From Sphaerosporella brunnea (lineage: Eukaryota; Ascomycota; Pezizomycetes; Pezizales; Pyronemataceae): a stretch of DNA of 20,731 nt. Below the pieces are notes generated by a model that searched no databases, was not told where the DNA came from, and saw only the letters and a list, made by a program, of their open reading frames with translations. Below are positions 7,642 to 15,533 of this stretch, piece after piece (position 1 is the first letter of the stretch; each line of letters starts with the position of its first letter). The position numbers and the translations under genes were made by a program. The stretch spans positions 1 through 20,731 of the forward strand of contig VXIS01000527.1 of assembly GCA_008704415.1 (NCBI GenBank). Direction: 5' to 3'.

Positions 7642-8640
7642 ATGACGAAGGTCAATACGAGCGCCGCTGCAAAAGTGCAGACCTGAACAGACAAAACTGC
7701 CGGCAAGACAACACCCCGGGAAAGAGAAGTCGCGACAAGGTCGAAAGACGAGCTGCTATTGACAAGCCTGAGCAGTGCGGACCGAGAGCTGTCGGTATAT
7801 ACAACTGGAGCTTGGAGAATGGTTTTGAGATCGAAGAAGAGCGGTTTCAGCTCAACAAAGGAGCTTGGAGAACAGTTTGAGGAATCCCAGGGAAACGATT
7901 ATAGCTTGCCGATGGCCTGAGTTGTGAGCTTGAGACAACTGGACCTTTCTTGCGAGCGGTGCAAACGCAAGTGGATTCAGCTCAACAAAACGCTGAGTTG
8001 CGAGGGTTAAGAAACTGGAGCTTGGAGGATCGCCCCCGGATATGAGAGCACAATCTTAGCTCAACGACAGACTGAGTTGTGGGCTGAAGACAAACAAAGC
8101 TTGAGAGCTAATCACGACAAAGAGAATAGCGACTATAATCTTGACCCACTCGCCAGAAGCCGGAAACGAAAGAAAAGAGACGACTGGGGGAAATGCAAGA
8201 AGTGATCGAAGTCCCTAGGACAGTATGGAGACCCTGTAGATGCCCATTTCCAAAACGAAAACAGTGACATCTGCCACAAAGACGACAGAAGCGACAGAAG
8301 CGGCACCTACTACGAAGGAGGTACCAGAGATGTGTGCAGGCGAACGACATCGAGAGGCAGACGGAGCTGGACAACAGGGAAAGCTGGAGAAATCAGGGTT
8401 GGCCAAAGAGAAAGCTAATCTGGCTGAAAAGAGAGCTGTTTCAGAGCGACAAAAGAGAAGAACTAACGTTGTTTCGCCAATGTGGGAGAGTGGGACAAAG
8501 CTCCATTCTCCAGTGAGAGAAAGCGATAGGAAGCTGCTCTTGCCAAAGACAAAGTTGATTCTGTCCACAACGATGATTACTTGACCGAAGAGGAGGAGCG
8601 GAAGCAAGCTTACTCCACTGAAGATAGAGAGCCCACAAAA
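7642..8640 (+). pseudogene. Charged coiled-coil-like protein of short retroelement, decayed
   Basis: ATG at 7642 (MTKVNTSAAAKVQT) is the first plausible start after the PBS. The sequence then shifts among all three frames with many stops. Visible pieces are rich in Glu, Lys, Arg and Gln: NWSLENGFEIEEERFQLNK (7803), AQQNAELRGLRNWSLEDR (about 7980-8030), QRQTELWAEDKQSLRAN (about 8064) followed by LARSRKRKKRDDWGKC, and LAKEKANLAEKRAVSERQK (8401). Blocks around CTGAGTTG...GAGCTTGGAG recur at about 7917, 7993 and 8072, so the ancestral protein had internal repeats. I do not recognise a family. A Gag-like structural role is only an inference from position. Confidence 0.45.
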
Positions 8641-9011
8641 TCCTAGTTTACGTGACTAGGCAAAGACTACAACAGCTATTCTCGCCGGAAACAGAACTTG
8701 ATACTACAAACAAAGAAAGCCGGATACGAAACACGGAGAAATCAGCAGAATGGCCACTCCCACCGAACCGAAAGAGCCGGAAACAGAGTCGAACTTGACG
8801 ACCAGAAAGCTTACTCTGGCGAAGAATGGCAGCAGGAGACAGGCAACTTTCAGCGAAGGGAGGAAAGAGAGACAACTTCTACCGCCAATGGGGAAGTGAC
8901 GAATGAAAACGGGGGAATGACAAAGGGAAAATGGACAGGACTATTTACAGAAGGAAATACGGGGCAAACGGATAATTGTTTATGTGGAAAAGCGGGGCGT
9001 AGTGTATGCTC

Positions 9012-9023
9012 GGATAGGAGGAG
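9012..9023 (+). other. Polypurine tract
   Basis: GGATAGGAGGAG is all purine except one T and sits immediately before the right LTR start TGTTGAG. That is where LTR elements prime plus-strand DNA synthesis. Confidence 0.65.
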
Positions 9024-9252
9024 TGTTGAGTGTGGAATGATGCCGTAAGGCATCACTCGACCCTCTGGTAGATATCTCAGCATATACTCTGTGAGAGATT
9101 TAGTTATATTAGGGTCGAGGCTGGCCCACCACGCTACTAGCTGGGCTGTTACTACACCTTAAATGCAGTAACGGCGTCTCTAGCTCTGTACCTTGCAATA
9201 TATCTCTTCGCCTACGTTCCTAGTATCACCTGCCTAAAACCTGTCGTCAACA
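9024..9252 (+). repeat. Right LTR of short retroelement (229 bp, TGTTGA...TCAACA)
   Basis: The ends form an inverted repeat, TGTTGA and TCAACA. Near the 5' end TGATGCC-GTAA-GGCATCA (9037-9054) is a perfect 7-bp stem with a 4-base loop. GCAATATATC (about 9207-9216) is a possible TATA element. It continues directly into gypsy gag sequence, consistent with insertion there. Confidence 0.8.
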
Positions 9253-9521
9253 CAAGTCAACCTCGTCAAGAGTGATTTGCTACTACTGCTGCGAGCCGGG
9301 ACATACAGCTACAGCATGCTCAATACGTCTAAATGCTTGCCCTATGCGAAGAGACAGAACTAGCAATACTAGGAAAGACTCATATGAAGCCATTGAACGT
9401 TCAGCTCTGTGACGGTTCAGCACCTCCTCCCATACAGCATTGTCTTAACTTGGTGCGGATGTCGTACTTGCAAGGAAAGAGCCTACTGAGACTACTACTA
9501 TTGCTTCTTTCTGGATGATTG
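9253..9521 (+). pseudogene. Ty3/gypsy Gag zinc knuckle and protease fragment
   Basis: From 9271 the frame VICYYCCEPGHTATACSIR holds a perfect CX2CX4HX4C zinc knuckle (CYYCCEPGHTATAC). After a frame change, KPLNVQLCDGSAPPPIQHC (about 9387-9443), then a LARKE or LQGKS region, and FFLDDCV near 9506 resemble the retropepsin loop of fungal gypsy elements, which reads (P)L.LFDG(S/T)...I...V.L...F..G, then LDDSC.(V/L)VLG. The expected continuation after LDD-C-V is cut at 9522, where a putative LTR begins. The catalytic DTG region is not seen. This is the only gypsy sequence in the window. Confidence 0.6.
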
Positions 9522-9800
9522 TGTTGAAACGTATGAATTGTTACTTTCAAATATTCGTACAAGTACAATGAAGAACAGAAGAACAAGACAAACTGGCGAG
9601 GCCAGGTTCTTATTTACGCTAACTTCTCGAGCTTTCACTCGGTTCTCCTCCATGAACCGACGAGCAAAGCAAGCAAGAGAAATGTGATTTGATAGACACT
9701 CCCTCTTTGCGGGCAGAGTCCAAGGAGACACAGAGAAACAGAAGGTAACAGACAAACAGAACACAGCCCTGCTTCCCGGGTAGGGTCCAATTTCCCGGCA
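9522..9800 (-). repeat. Putative solo LTR interrupting the gypsy fragment
   Basis: Protease similarity stops exactly at TGTTGAAACG (9522), a typical LTR terminus. Read on the minus strand, the sequence ends ...CGTTTCAACA. The other end is tentatively the CA at 9800 (minus-strand start TGCCGGG), giving 279 bp. No 5-bp duplication matches at these edges (GATTG versus GCCTC), so the right boundary is uncertain. No second copy exists in the window to confirm it. Confidence 0.4.
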
Positions 9801-9863
9801 GCCTCATATCATGAAGAGTACTGCCGCATAGAACTATCTCTGGAGATTTCTCCACTTGATTTC
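9801..9863. other. Unassigned spacer
   Basis: About 60 bp between the putative LTR and the first recognisable satellite unit. The TCTGGAGATTTCTCCACTTG stretch may be a degraded satellite start. Nothing else is seen. Confidence 0.3.
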
Positions 9864-11125
9864 TTTTGCCCGAACATGGTCATGGTGGAACCATCTTCCA
9901 CTGCATGTCCCTGCAACCTTGACAGCTGACGCGGGCTTAAGTATTCTGCCCATGGTGGGCTTGCCACGTTGTCCTGGGCTGCGCTGAATTACCATGTTCG
10001 ATCTGTTGCCAAATACACCACTTTGACTAACATTGTCATTTGAGCAATTCAACCGTTTTGGCCTGAAGATTGTGATGGTAAGACCGTCTTCCACACCATT
10101 GCCCTGAAACCTGAACAGCTGACTCGGGCTGGTCTATTATACCCAGAGGTGAGCTTCCTCGGGTGTTTTGGATTCAACTGAATCACCAGGCTCGATTCAT
10201 TTCAAAATACACTACATTGACCAAAATAGTGATTTGTGCAATTCTACCGTTTTGTCCGAAGATGGGCATGGTGCGACCGTCCTCCTCTGCATTGCCCTGG
10301 AACCTTCACATCTGAGTCAGGGTAGTGTGTTATGCCCACGGTGAGCTAGCCAGGGTGTTCTGGGATGCGCGGACTGACCGGCCTACACGCGCTGCCACCG
10401 AGTGTGATTTCTTGATTGAGGCAATCGAACCTTTTGTCCGAAGATGAGCTTGGTGGAACTGTATTCCACCGCATCACCCCGAAACCTTCACAGCTGACTC
10501 GGGCAGGTCTATTATGCCCATGGCGAGCTTCCTGGGGCATTCTGTGCTGCACTGAATCACCAGGCTCGATCCGTTTCAAAATACCCCACTATGACCAAAA
10601 TAGTCATTTGGGCAATTCTACCGTTTTGTCTGAACATGGTCATGGTGTGACGTTCTTCCACCGCATCACACTCAAATCTTGACAGCGGACTCAGGCCAGT
10701 CGACTATACCCACGGTGAGCTTTCCAGGGTATTCTACGCTGCCCTGACTGACCGCGCATCATTCGGTGCTACCGAGGGTCATATTGAGATTGCAGCAATC
10801 TCATGGTTTCGTCAGAAGATTGTCATAGTGGACCGTCTTCCACTACATCGCTCTGAAACCTTGACAGCTAACTCGCGCTGGTCTATGCCACCCACCGTAA
10901 GTCAACGAGAATGTTCTGGGCAGTGCGCATTGAGCGGGCTTCATCCCCTGCTACCGAGTGTAATATTGTGATTGCTGTAATTCCACCATTTTATCAGACA
11001 ATGGTGATGGGGTAACCCTCTTCTATGGCATCGCACTGAAACCTTGCCAGCTAACTCAGAGTGGTCCATTCTGCGCACCGTGAGCTTCTCATGTCATTCT
11101 CGGCAACGGGAAGTTATTCGTTTCA
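9864..11125 (+). repeat. ~190-bp satellite array, seven tandem units, two subtypes
   Basis: Units begin at a TTTTGTCCGAAGAT-type block at 9864, 10056, 10250, 10432, 10624, 10807 and 10989, with spacings of 192, 194, 182, 192, 183 and 182 bp. A conserved core in every unit reads ACCGTCTTCCAC, then GCATCGCCCTGAAACCTT, GACAGCTGACTCGGGC, and GCCCACGGTGAGCTTC. The rest of the unit exists in two forms. Form A (192-194 bp) has ATTTCAAAATACNCCACT and a CATTTG(G/A)GCAATTC block. Form B (182-183 bp) has GCTNCCGAGTGT and ATTGNNGCAAT blocks. The order is A, A, B, A, B, B, then a partial unit that ends against the pogo inverted repeat. No coding frame persists. Diverged reverse-oriented relatives lie at 2735-3060 and 4346-4640. 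Confidence 0.85.
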
Positions 11126-11234
11126 AGGTGGTTACCACCACACCCCCCGGGCGCTCGCAAGCACGCGCCCAAGTGGTGCACTCAGCAAGTGAGTGCCTGC
11201 CATGTCACGGATAAATGCAGTTCACGAATAAAAT
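11126..11234 (+). repeat. Left terminal inverted repeat of outer pogo (109 bp)
   Basis: Matches the reverse complement of 15423-15531 with three mismatches and no gaps. It starts AGGTGGT-ACCACCAC, itself almost palindromic, and contains a second small palindrome GCACTCA...TGAGTGC. The last roughly 17 transposase codons, including the stop, lie inside it. Confidence 0.9.
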
Positions 11235-12202
11235 GACATGCGACCAAAAACCACACTCTACTGTACACGCTTTTACCCTCGCTCTGCTCTACTTTTCTGA
11301 TCTCCACACAAAAAGCCTTAATCATTTTCTTTTTCTCAGCCCAGGAGGTGTGTATTTGCCTTCTGCATGCCTTCACCTCTTCAAAGAATGACTTTTTCTC
11401 TGCACGCTGAGCGCAAAGCTGCGCTGCTGCTTTTTTCTCCTGTTCTTTCACCTCCTTCTGCTTTACCATATCGCGTGCTTTATTTGCATAAAGAACCCCT
11501 CCTTTTTGGACACTACGCCGAACCCGTTGCTTTGCAGCACACCGAGCCTGTTCAGCAGCTTTTATGTCGGTGAGGTCTGTGACAGCTTGAGAGCCAGTGT
11601 GTGCTTTTACTAGGCTTCCTCGTACGTAGGTTTTCAACATGCGCTGAAAAGTAGGTGACATATCGGTAGCAGCACGCTGTAAATCATCTCCTTGTCGCTT
11701 TAAGGTACAGACGGTGAGAGGTGTCTGTGGGGCGCAAGTTGGTAGTGGTGTGGATGGTGGAGTTACGCTGGCACATTGATCATCGGTCTGAGTCTCACGC
11801 AACTTGGCAAGTACAACGTCCGGGTTGTATGGAATAAGCCCAGTGCAGCGGAAGGCGGAACGGATGGTTGAAGACTTGAAAGTTTGTTGACGGATAGAAT
11901 TGAGTGCAGACAGAAATTCCACTTTGTTGAAGTCGCTGCATCCTTTCCGTGTCGCAGCTTCAAAAGCTTCAGCATGGTAATGCTTATATGGTTGAAACAG
12001 CACCACGTCTAGTGGTTGTAGCAAATGACTTGTATGCGGAGGAAGACAGAAGGGGATGATGTTGTAGGTGTCGCAATACTTGATGAATTCAGCTGTGCAG
12101 TGCGAGCCGTAGCTGTCAAGAAGCAGCAGTCGATGTGCACCAATTCGCCGTGAACCGTTCAAAATGAGCAAGCCACTGCAAACTCAGGTTGTCGTTTGAG
12201 TA
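11182..12202 (-). pseudogene. Outer pogo transposase, 3' part (second and third catalytic Asp)
   Basis: Past the inner element the frame resumes at the TA of 12201-12202 with YSNDNLSLQWLAHFERFT, exactly in register with the 5' part. A frameshift near 12150 moves it to the frame that reads RRIGAHRLLLLDSYGSH (second Asp) and LPPHTSHLLQPLDVVLFQPY (third Asp of the DDD/E triad). A C-terminal region typical of Fot1-like proteins follows: a basic, Lys-Glu-rich coil (for example MVKQKEVKEQEKKAAAQL). The stop at 11184-11182 falls inside the left inverted repeat. With two nonsense mutations, one frameshift and the 2.4-kb insertion it cannot make transposase. Confidence 0.9.
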
Positions 12203-12225
12203 ACGTAGGTTACCCGGAAGTCGGC
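12203..12225 (+). repeat. Left terminal inverted repeat of inner pogo
   Basis: ACGTAGGTTACCCGGAAGTC plus GGC. Matches the reverse complement of 14563-14585 at 22 of 23 positions. Preceded by the TA target duplication. Confidence 0.9.
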
Positions 12226-12848
12226 TATGACAAGGATCCCGGACGTCGTTCCACACTCGCGGCGCCCCACTTAAAATCACGATTCCACAACAACCAATTA
12301 TCCAATTGCTATGAAACTCGAAAGGCAGCACGTCTACATGAAAGAAAACAAAGATAAGCCTTCACAAAAATCCTCGCGCAAAAAAAAACCCGAATCTTTG
12401 CCCTAACACCCGCTAGAACCCTCTCCTCCATTACCACCACTACCCTGCTGCTTCCTGTACCGGAGAGCCATTCCCAGCGGCCTATCAGGCAGACGAGGGT
12501 TCGGTCTGGACGGGGTATTAAGAGTGGGTGACAAAGGAGGGTGTTGGCGCCGAGAGGAAAGAATGGGAGGTGGAAGAGTGTCACCCATATTTTCCCCCTC
12601 CGGCTCGGCACCAGAAGAACCCCCGCCTCTGCCAACAGACCCCTCGCCCCTGCCAACAGACCGTGCAACAAGCTGCCCAGACTATTTAGGATGTTAGAGA
12701 GGATACTTAAAATGGATTTGGAGCGTACCTTGGTGGGCTTGCCAGGCTGCTTGCGCTGCGCAGCGGGGGTATTGGGGATAGGGTAGTTGTTGCTGAGAGA
12801 CCCACTACCTGCAGCAGTGCCTGCCTGATAATTCGTCAGTGAGGGTAT
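12226..12848 (-). other. 3' region of inner pogo, no recognisable gene
   Basis: Lies between the transposase stop and the left inverted repeat. The transposase frame remains open down to 12309, with a first stretch (TNYQAGTAAGSGSLSNNY, then AAQRKQPGKPTKVRSKS) that reads like a low-complexity protein tail. The later part is hydrophobic and unlike the family. It may be an extended C-terminus cut by a nonsense change or simply 3' UTR. Confidence 0.45.
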
Positions 12849-14452
12849 TCAGGAGTAGACTGCGGGTGTTTTCACCTTTGGTGCTTGGGTAGTTTTTTTT
12901 TTTGCAGCTTTGAACGCTGCTCGCAGTGCAGCAAGCTTCTCTTTCTGCAGCCTTTCATCGCGAATTTTCATCACTTCAGCTCCAGTGATTACCCGCGCTT
13001 TGGTAATCACCTTGCGATTTGTCTTTGCGGCCTTTTTCCCTTCATAGCGTTTACGGATGTCTTCCGCCTCAATAGTTTTAATCTCGGCGGTTGCGAGGAA
13101 AGTCTCGGCGGTGTGCGCAACTTTGCGCAACACAGCAATAGCAGAGTCACTGTTTCCGGTCTTCAACAACTCAATGCCATGCAGAGTCTGGTTCCTCAGG
13201 TCTCGACGGTTGTGAGGTGTCTTGATGATGAGGCCTCGGCGTTTATCAGGGGTGGCAACCGGACGTGGAGGAAGAACTCGCGTCAAAACAGCGTCAGGAT
13301 TAAATGGGTGAATCCCAGTCTGTCGGAAGGCTGCTTTAATGTTGGCCGGTGTGTACGCAAGCTTGCGAGCCTCGGTGTAGAAGGTTAAAAAGGTTCCTTT
13401 GACAATGCCGGTCCGAGTAAGGCGCATGTAATCATCCACAGCCTTACCGTAGTAGTGCTGCAGCGGTCCGAAAATTCCAACATCAAGTGGTTGCAGAAGC
13501 TGAGTAGAGTGAGCAGGAAAACAAAAAAGAACAATATTGTGAGCGAGAGCAAATTCGCAAAATTCCAAGGAAAGGTGCGAGCCGTGACCGTCTAAAATAA
13601 GCAGCCGGGGGCGTCCCTGCGCACGAGCTTCCGTGTGACGATTCAAATGTTCAATCTAAGCCAACCCAATCTTCTCGTCGGTCCAGCCGTTTGGCGAAGA
13701 GGCAAAACCCATATCGGGGTCAGCGGTATGGGTATGCCAGCCCATGTACTGGCCCGACCATTTGTACACAATAACAGACGGGAGAACAAACTGCTCTGCG
13801 TTGCAGCACTCAATGACGGTGAGTAATTCTCGGGTTCCGTCTTGCGTAACGCGCGGTGGCCTCCTTCCAGCACGGCAAATAACCTTTGCCTTGCTGGAAT
13901 AACCCAATATAAACCCTTTCTCGTCCATGTTATAGGTGTCCTCCGGTAGGAAGTGGTGCTGGTTGCGTAGGCGCTGCAATTTCCGAAAGTAGTCCTTGAG
14001 CGTCGTGTAGTTGCTAGCCATCGCGCGCTGATGGTCTAATTGAGTACAATATTTTGCGGCTAGCTCAGGATGGCGGTCCAGGAAGGCAGACACCCAATGC
14101 TTGCCGAGCCTGGCAAGGCTGGGGTCCCCTTCTGCACTAGCCGCTTTTGGGCGAGAACGGTCGCCATCGCGCGCAAAAGATCCATCCTTGGTGGGAAGCC
14201 CCAATCGTCCAAACGTTGGCACCATCGAACAAGTGCTTTTTCCGAGGCCGGCAGGAGCTTCTGCTGATGCTGATGGGCTTCGGCGCGGGTAAGACGTCCA
14301 CGGGCTCGATCAGATAACGTGGAAGGGGGTACCCCAAATTTCAAAGCTAAATCGCGAAAGGATGTACCTTCACGGCGTTTCTTTTCCAAAGCTCGTTCAA
14401 TTTGGACCTCTCGGTCGCTGTTCTTGATTTGACGGGCCTTAACTCTTCCCAT
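12849..14452 (-). pseudogene. Inner pogo transposase, one frameshift and one nonsense mutation from open
   Basis: The start is taken as ATG at 14452 (MGRVKARQIKNSDREVQIE). An upstream in-frame ATG at 14536 is possible but less family-like. Domains in order: psq-type HTH (SFRDLALKFGVPPSTLSDR), CENP-B-type HTH (ASEKALVRWCQRLDDWGFPP), then the DDE domain with YNMDEKGFILG, LLILDGHGSHLS and LLQPLDVGIFGPLQHYYGK, and a Lys-rich tail ending KTPAVYS. A one-base loss in a G run (plus-strand C run at 14126-14129) shifts the frame after LVQKG. A TAG at 13658-13656 replaces the Trp of EKIGLAW-IEHL. Repaired length would be about 534 residues, normal for Fot1/pogo. After the terminal TGA (12851-12849) the same frame stays open for about 180 codons. 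Confidence 0.9.
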
Positions 14453-14562
14453 TGTTGTGGTTGTGAGGTTATACGTAGATTTTTGGTGTTGAGGTGGCGT
14501 TGCAAAGGGGGCGGGTCTGCTTGCTTGGACATGCAAAAATGGCGTCCGGCTAATATATTCTG

Positions 14563-14585
14563 GCCGACTTCCGGGTAACCAACGT
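14563..14585 (+). repeat. Right terminal inverted repeat of inner pogo
   Basis: GCCGACTTCCGGGTAACC plus AACGT, the mirror of 12203-12225, followed by the TA duplication at 14586-14587. Confidence 0.9.
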
Positions 14586-14587
14586 TA

Positions 14588-15355
14588 GCCAGTATCTGAT
14601 GTAGCAATCAGGTAATCGTCGGGTAAATTGGTTTCCGTAAACTAGTTCTCTTGGTGCATAACACCAGAGACAATGATCATAGGTGGTAGTACATCACCAG
14701 CGCCACTAATTGTTTTGCAAACTGTAACAAGCTCTCGATTCGTATTGCTGCCTAAGTACGCCTGTTGATTTGGGTCTCGAGTAATGATTCATTGATCTCT
14801 ACCGATTCCAATTCGAAAGCCCGTTTCATCAATATTGTAGCAGTCGCGGGGATGAATGCCGTAATCATCGCATATTTGTTGGAACTGTTCAAACCAATTG
14901 AGAATACTGTCTGGGTAATGGGCATTTTTACGGTCCACGTCGATAGCACGCTGCTTTCTGATGAAATCATGCGGGGGTCGACCAAGAAACCGAAAAGTCC
15001 AATGTTTTCCGACGACCGGTGCGGGTGATGAAGTGTCAGTGTGAGCATGCTGCAGAATTGGATTTGCACAGCCGGCGACCATCTTTAGACGAGCAGAAGT
15101 GAGAATTGCATCCAGTCTGTCAAGATACTGACAAACTGCAAGCTCATCCTCCCCCGTAAGCTTTCTATTCGTCACTGGCCTTGTTGATTTGGAATCTTTC
15201 CCATTCCAGCGCCCTCGAAGTCGTTGAAATGAAAGCTTGAACTCGCGCGCTGCAGCAGATAGATTTGGATTTTCGTGGCCTCTCTCCACCAGAACCTTAA
15301 TTGGTGCCTGAATCCGGGCCTCAACAGATGCATTGGGTTCAGGCTCTTCGTTCCA
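14588..15355 (-). pseudogene. Outer pogo transposase, 5' part (HTH region and first catalytic Asp)
   Basis: The frame runs from about 15355 (start codon unresolved) leftwards. It contains an N-terminal psq-like HTH (NLSAAAREFKLSFQRLRGR), a CENP-B-type HTH region (LTGEDELAVCQYLDRLDAI, then PAPVVGKHWTFRFLGRPP) and the first catalytic Asp in CYNIDETGFRIGIGRDQ (ending 14792). Two stops follow in the same frame: TGA at 14791-14789 and TAG at 14644-14642. Both replace a Trp expected in the family (GRDQ-W-II and QEN-W-FTE). The frame continues LPDDYLIATSDTG to the TA at 14586-14587, where the inner element begins. The protein would bind the inverted repeats and cut and paste the element in the nucleus. 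Confidence 0.85.
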
Positions 15356-15422
15356 CTGAATAGGTAGGATAGTTGAATGGTGGTGGTGGTGAAAGATTGC
15401 TGGGTGTTGAGGACGCGTTCAA

Positions 15423-15531
15423 ATTTTATCCGTGAACTGCATTTATCCGTGACATGGCAGGCACTCACTTGCTGAGTGCACCACTTGGGCGCGAGCTTGC
15501 GAGCGCCCGGGGGGTGTGGTGGTCACCACCT
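15423..15531 (+). repeat. Right terminal inverted repeat of outer pogo (109 bp)
   Basis: Mirror of 11126-11234. It ends GGTGTGGTGGTCACCACCT, followed by the TA target dinucleotide at 15532-15533. The transposase promoter side of the element lies here. Confidence 0.9.
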
Positions 15532-15533
15532 TA

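Larger units (their letters stand above)
7401..9252 (+). mobile_element. Short LTR retroelement (LTR-PBS-interior-PPT-LTR), probably non-autonomous
   Basis: Two direct repeats (7401-7584 and 9024-9252) flank a 1.44-kb interior. The interior begins with a half-tRNA PBS (7585) and ends with a purine-rich tract (9012-9023). I see no protease, integrase, RT or RNase H motif in any frame of the interior. It encodes only a decayed charged, coiled-coil-like protein. Length and content suggest a non-autonomous element mobilised by a copia-type partner. The left LTR is 5'-truncated, so target duplications cannot be tested. Confidence 0.7.
12203..14585 (-). mobile_element. Inner pogo-type DNA transposon nested in the outer transposase gene
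   Basis: The element is 2383 bp, bounded by inverted repeats that begin ACGT(A/T)GGTTACCCGG and flanked on both sides by TA (12201-12202 and 14586-14587). Removing the element and one TA restores the outer transposase codons GGC-TAC-TCA (Gly-Tyr-Ser). This fixes both edges to the base. It carries one transposase gene on the minus strand and about 620 bp of 3' sequence. Its ends and protein differ from the outer element, so it is another family, and it inserted later. Confidence 0.95.
11126..15531 (-). mobile_element. Outer Fot1/pogo-type DNA transposon with 109-bp terminal inverted repeats
   Basis: The element is bounded by near-perfect 109-bp inverted repeats (11126-11234 and 15423-15531). 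It is 4406 bp as found, or about 2.0 kb without the nested element (2383 bp) and the 2-bp TA it duplicated. The right flank is TA (15532-15533), as expected for this superfamily. The left flank is CA (11124-11125), probably a mutated TA. The transposase reads on the minus strand in two parts. The left flank GTTTCA resembles satellite form A, so the element probably inserted into the array. Confidence 0.9.

Noticed and set aside
8215..8607. 130-codon minus-strand frame
   Set aside because: It mirrors the charged plus-strand interior of the short LTR element. The PBS and polypurine tract set the element's sense strand as plus.
9498..9855. Minus-strand frames rich in Phe/Leu/Cys over the putative solo LTR
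   Set aside because: Short, with low-complexity composition and no motif. Better explained as non-coding LTR sequence.
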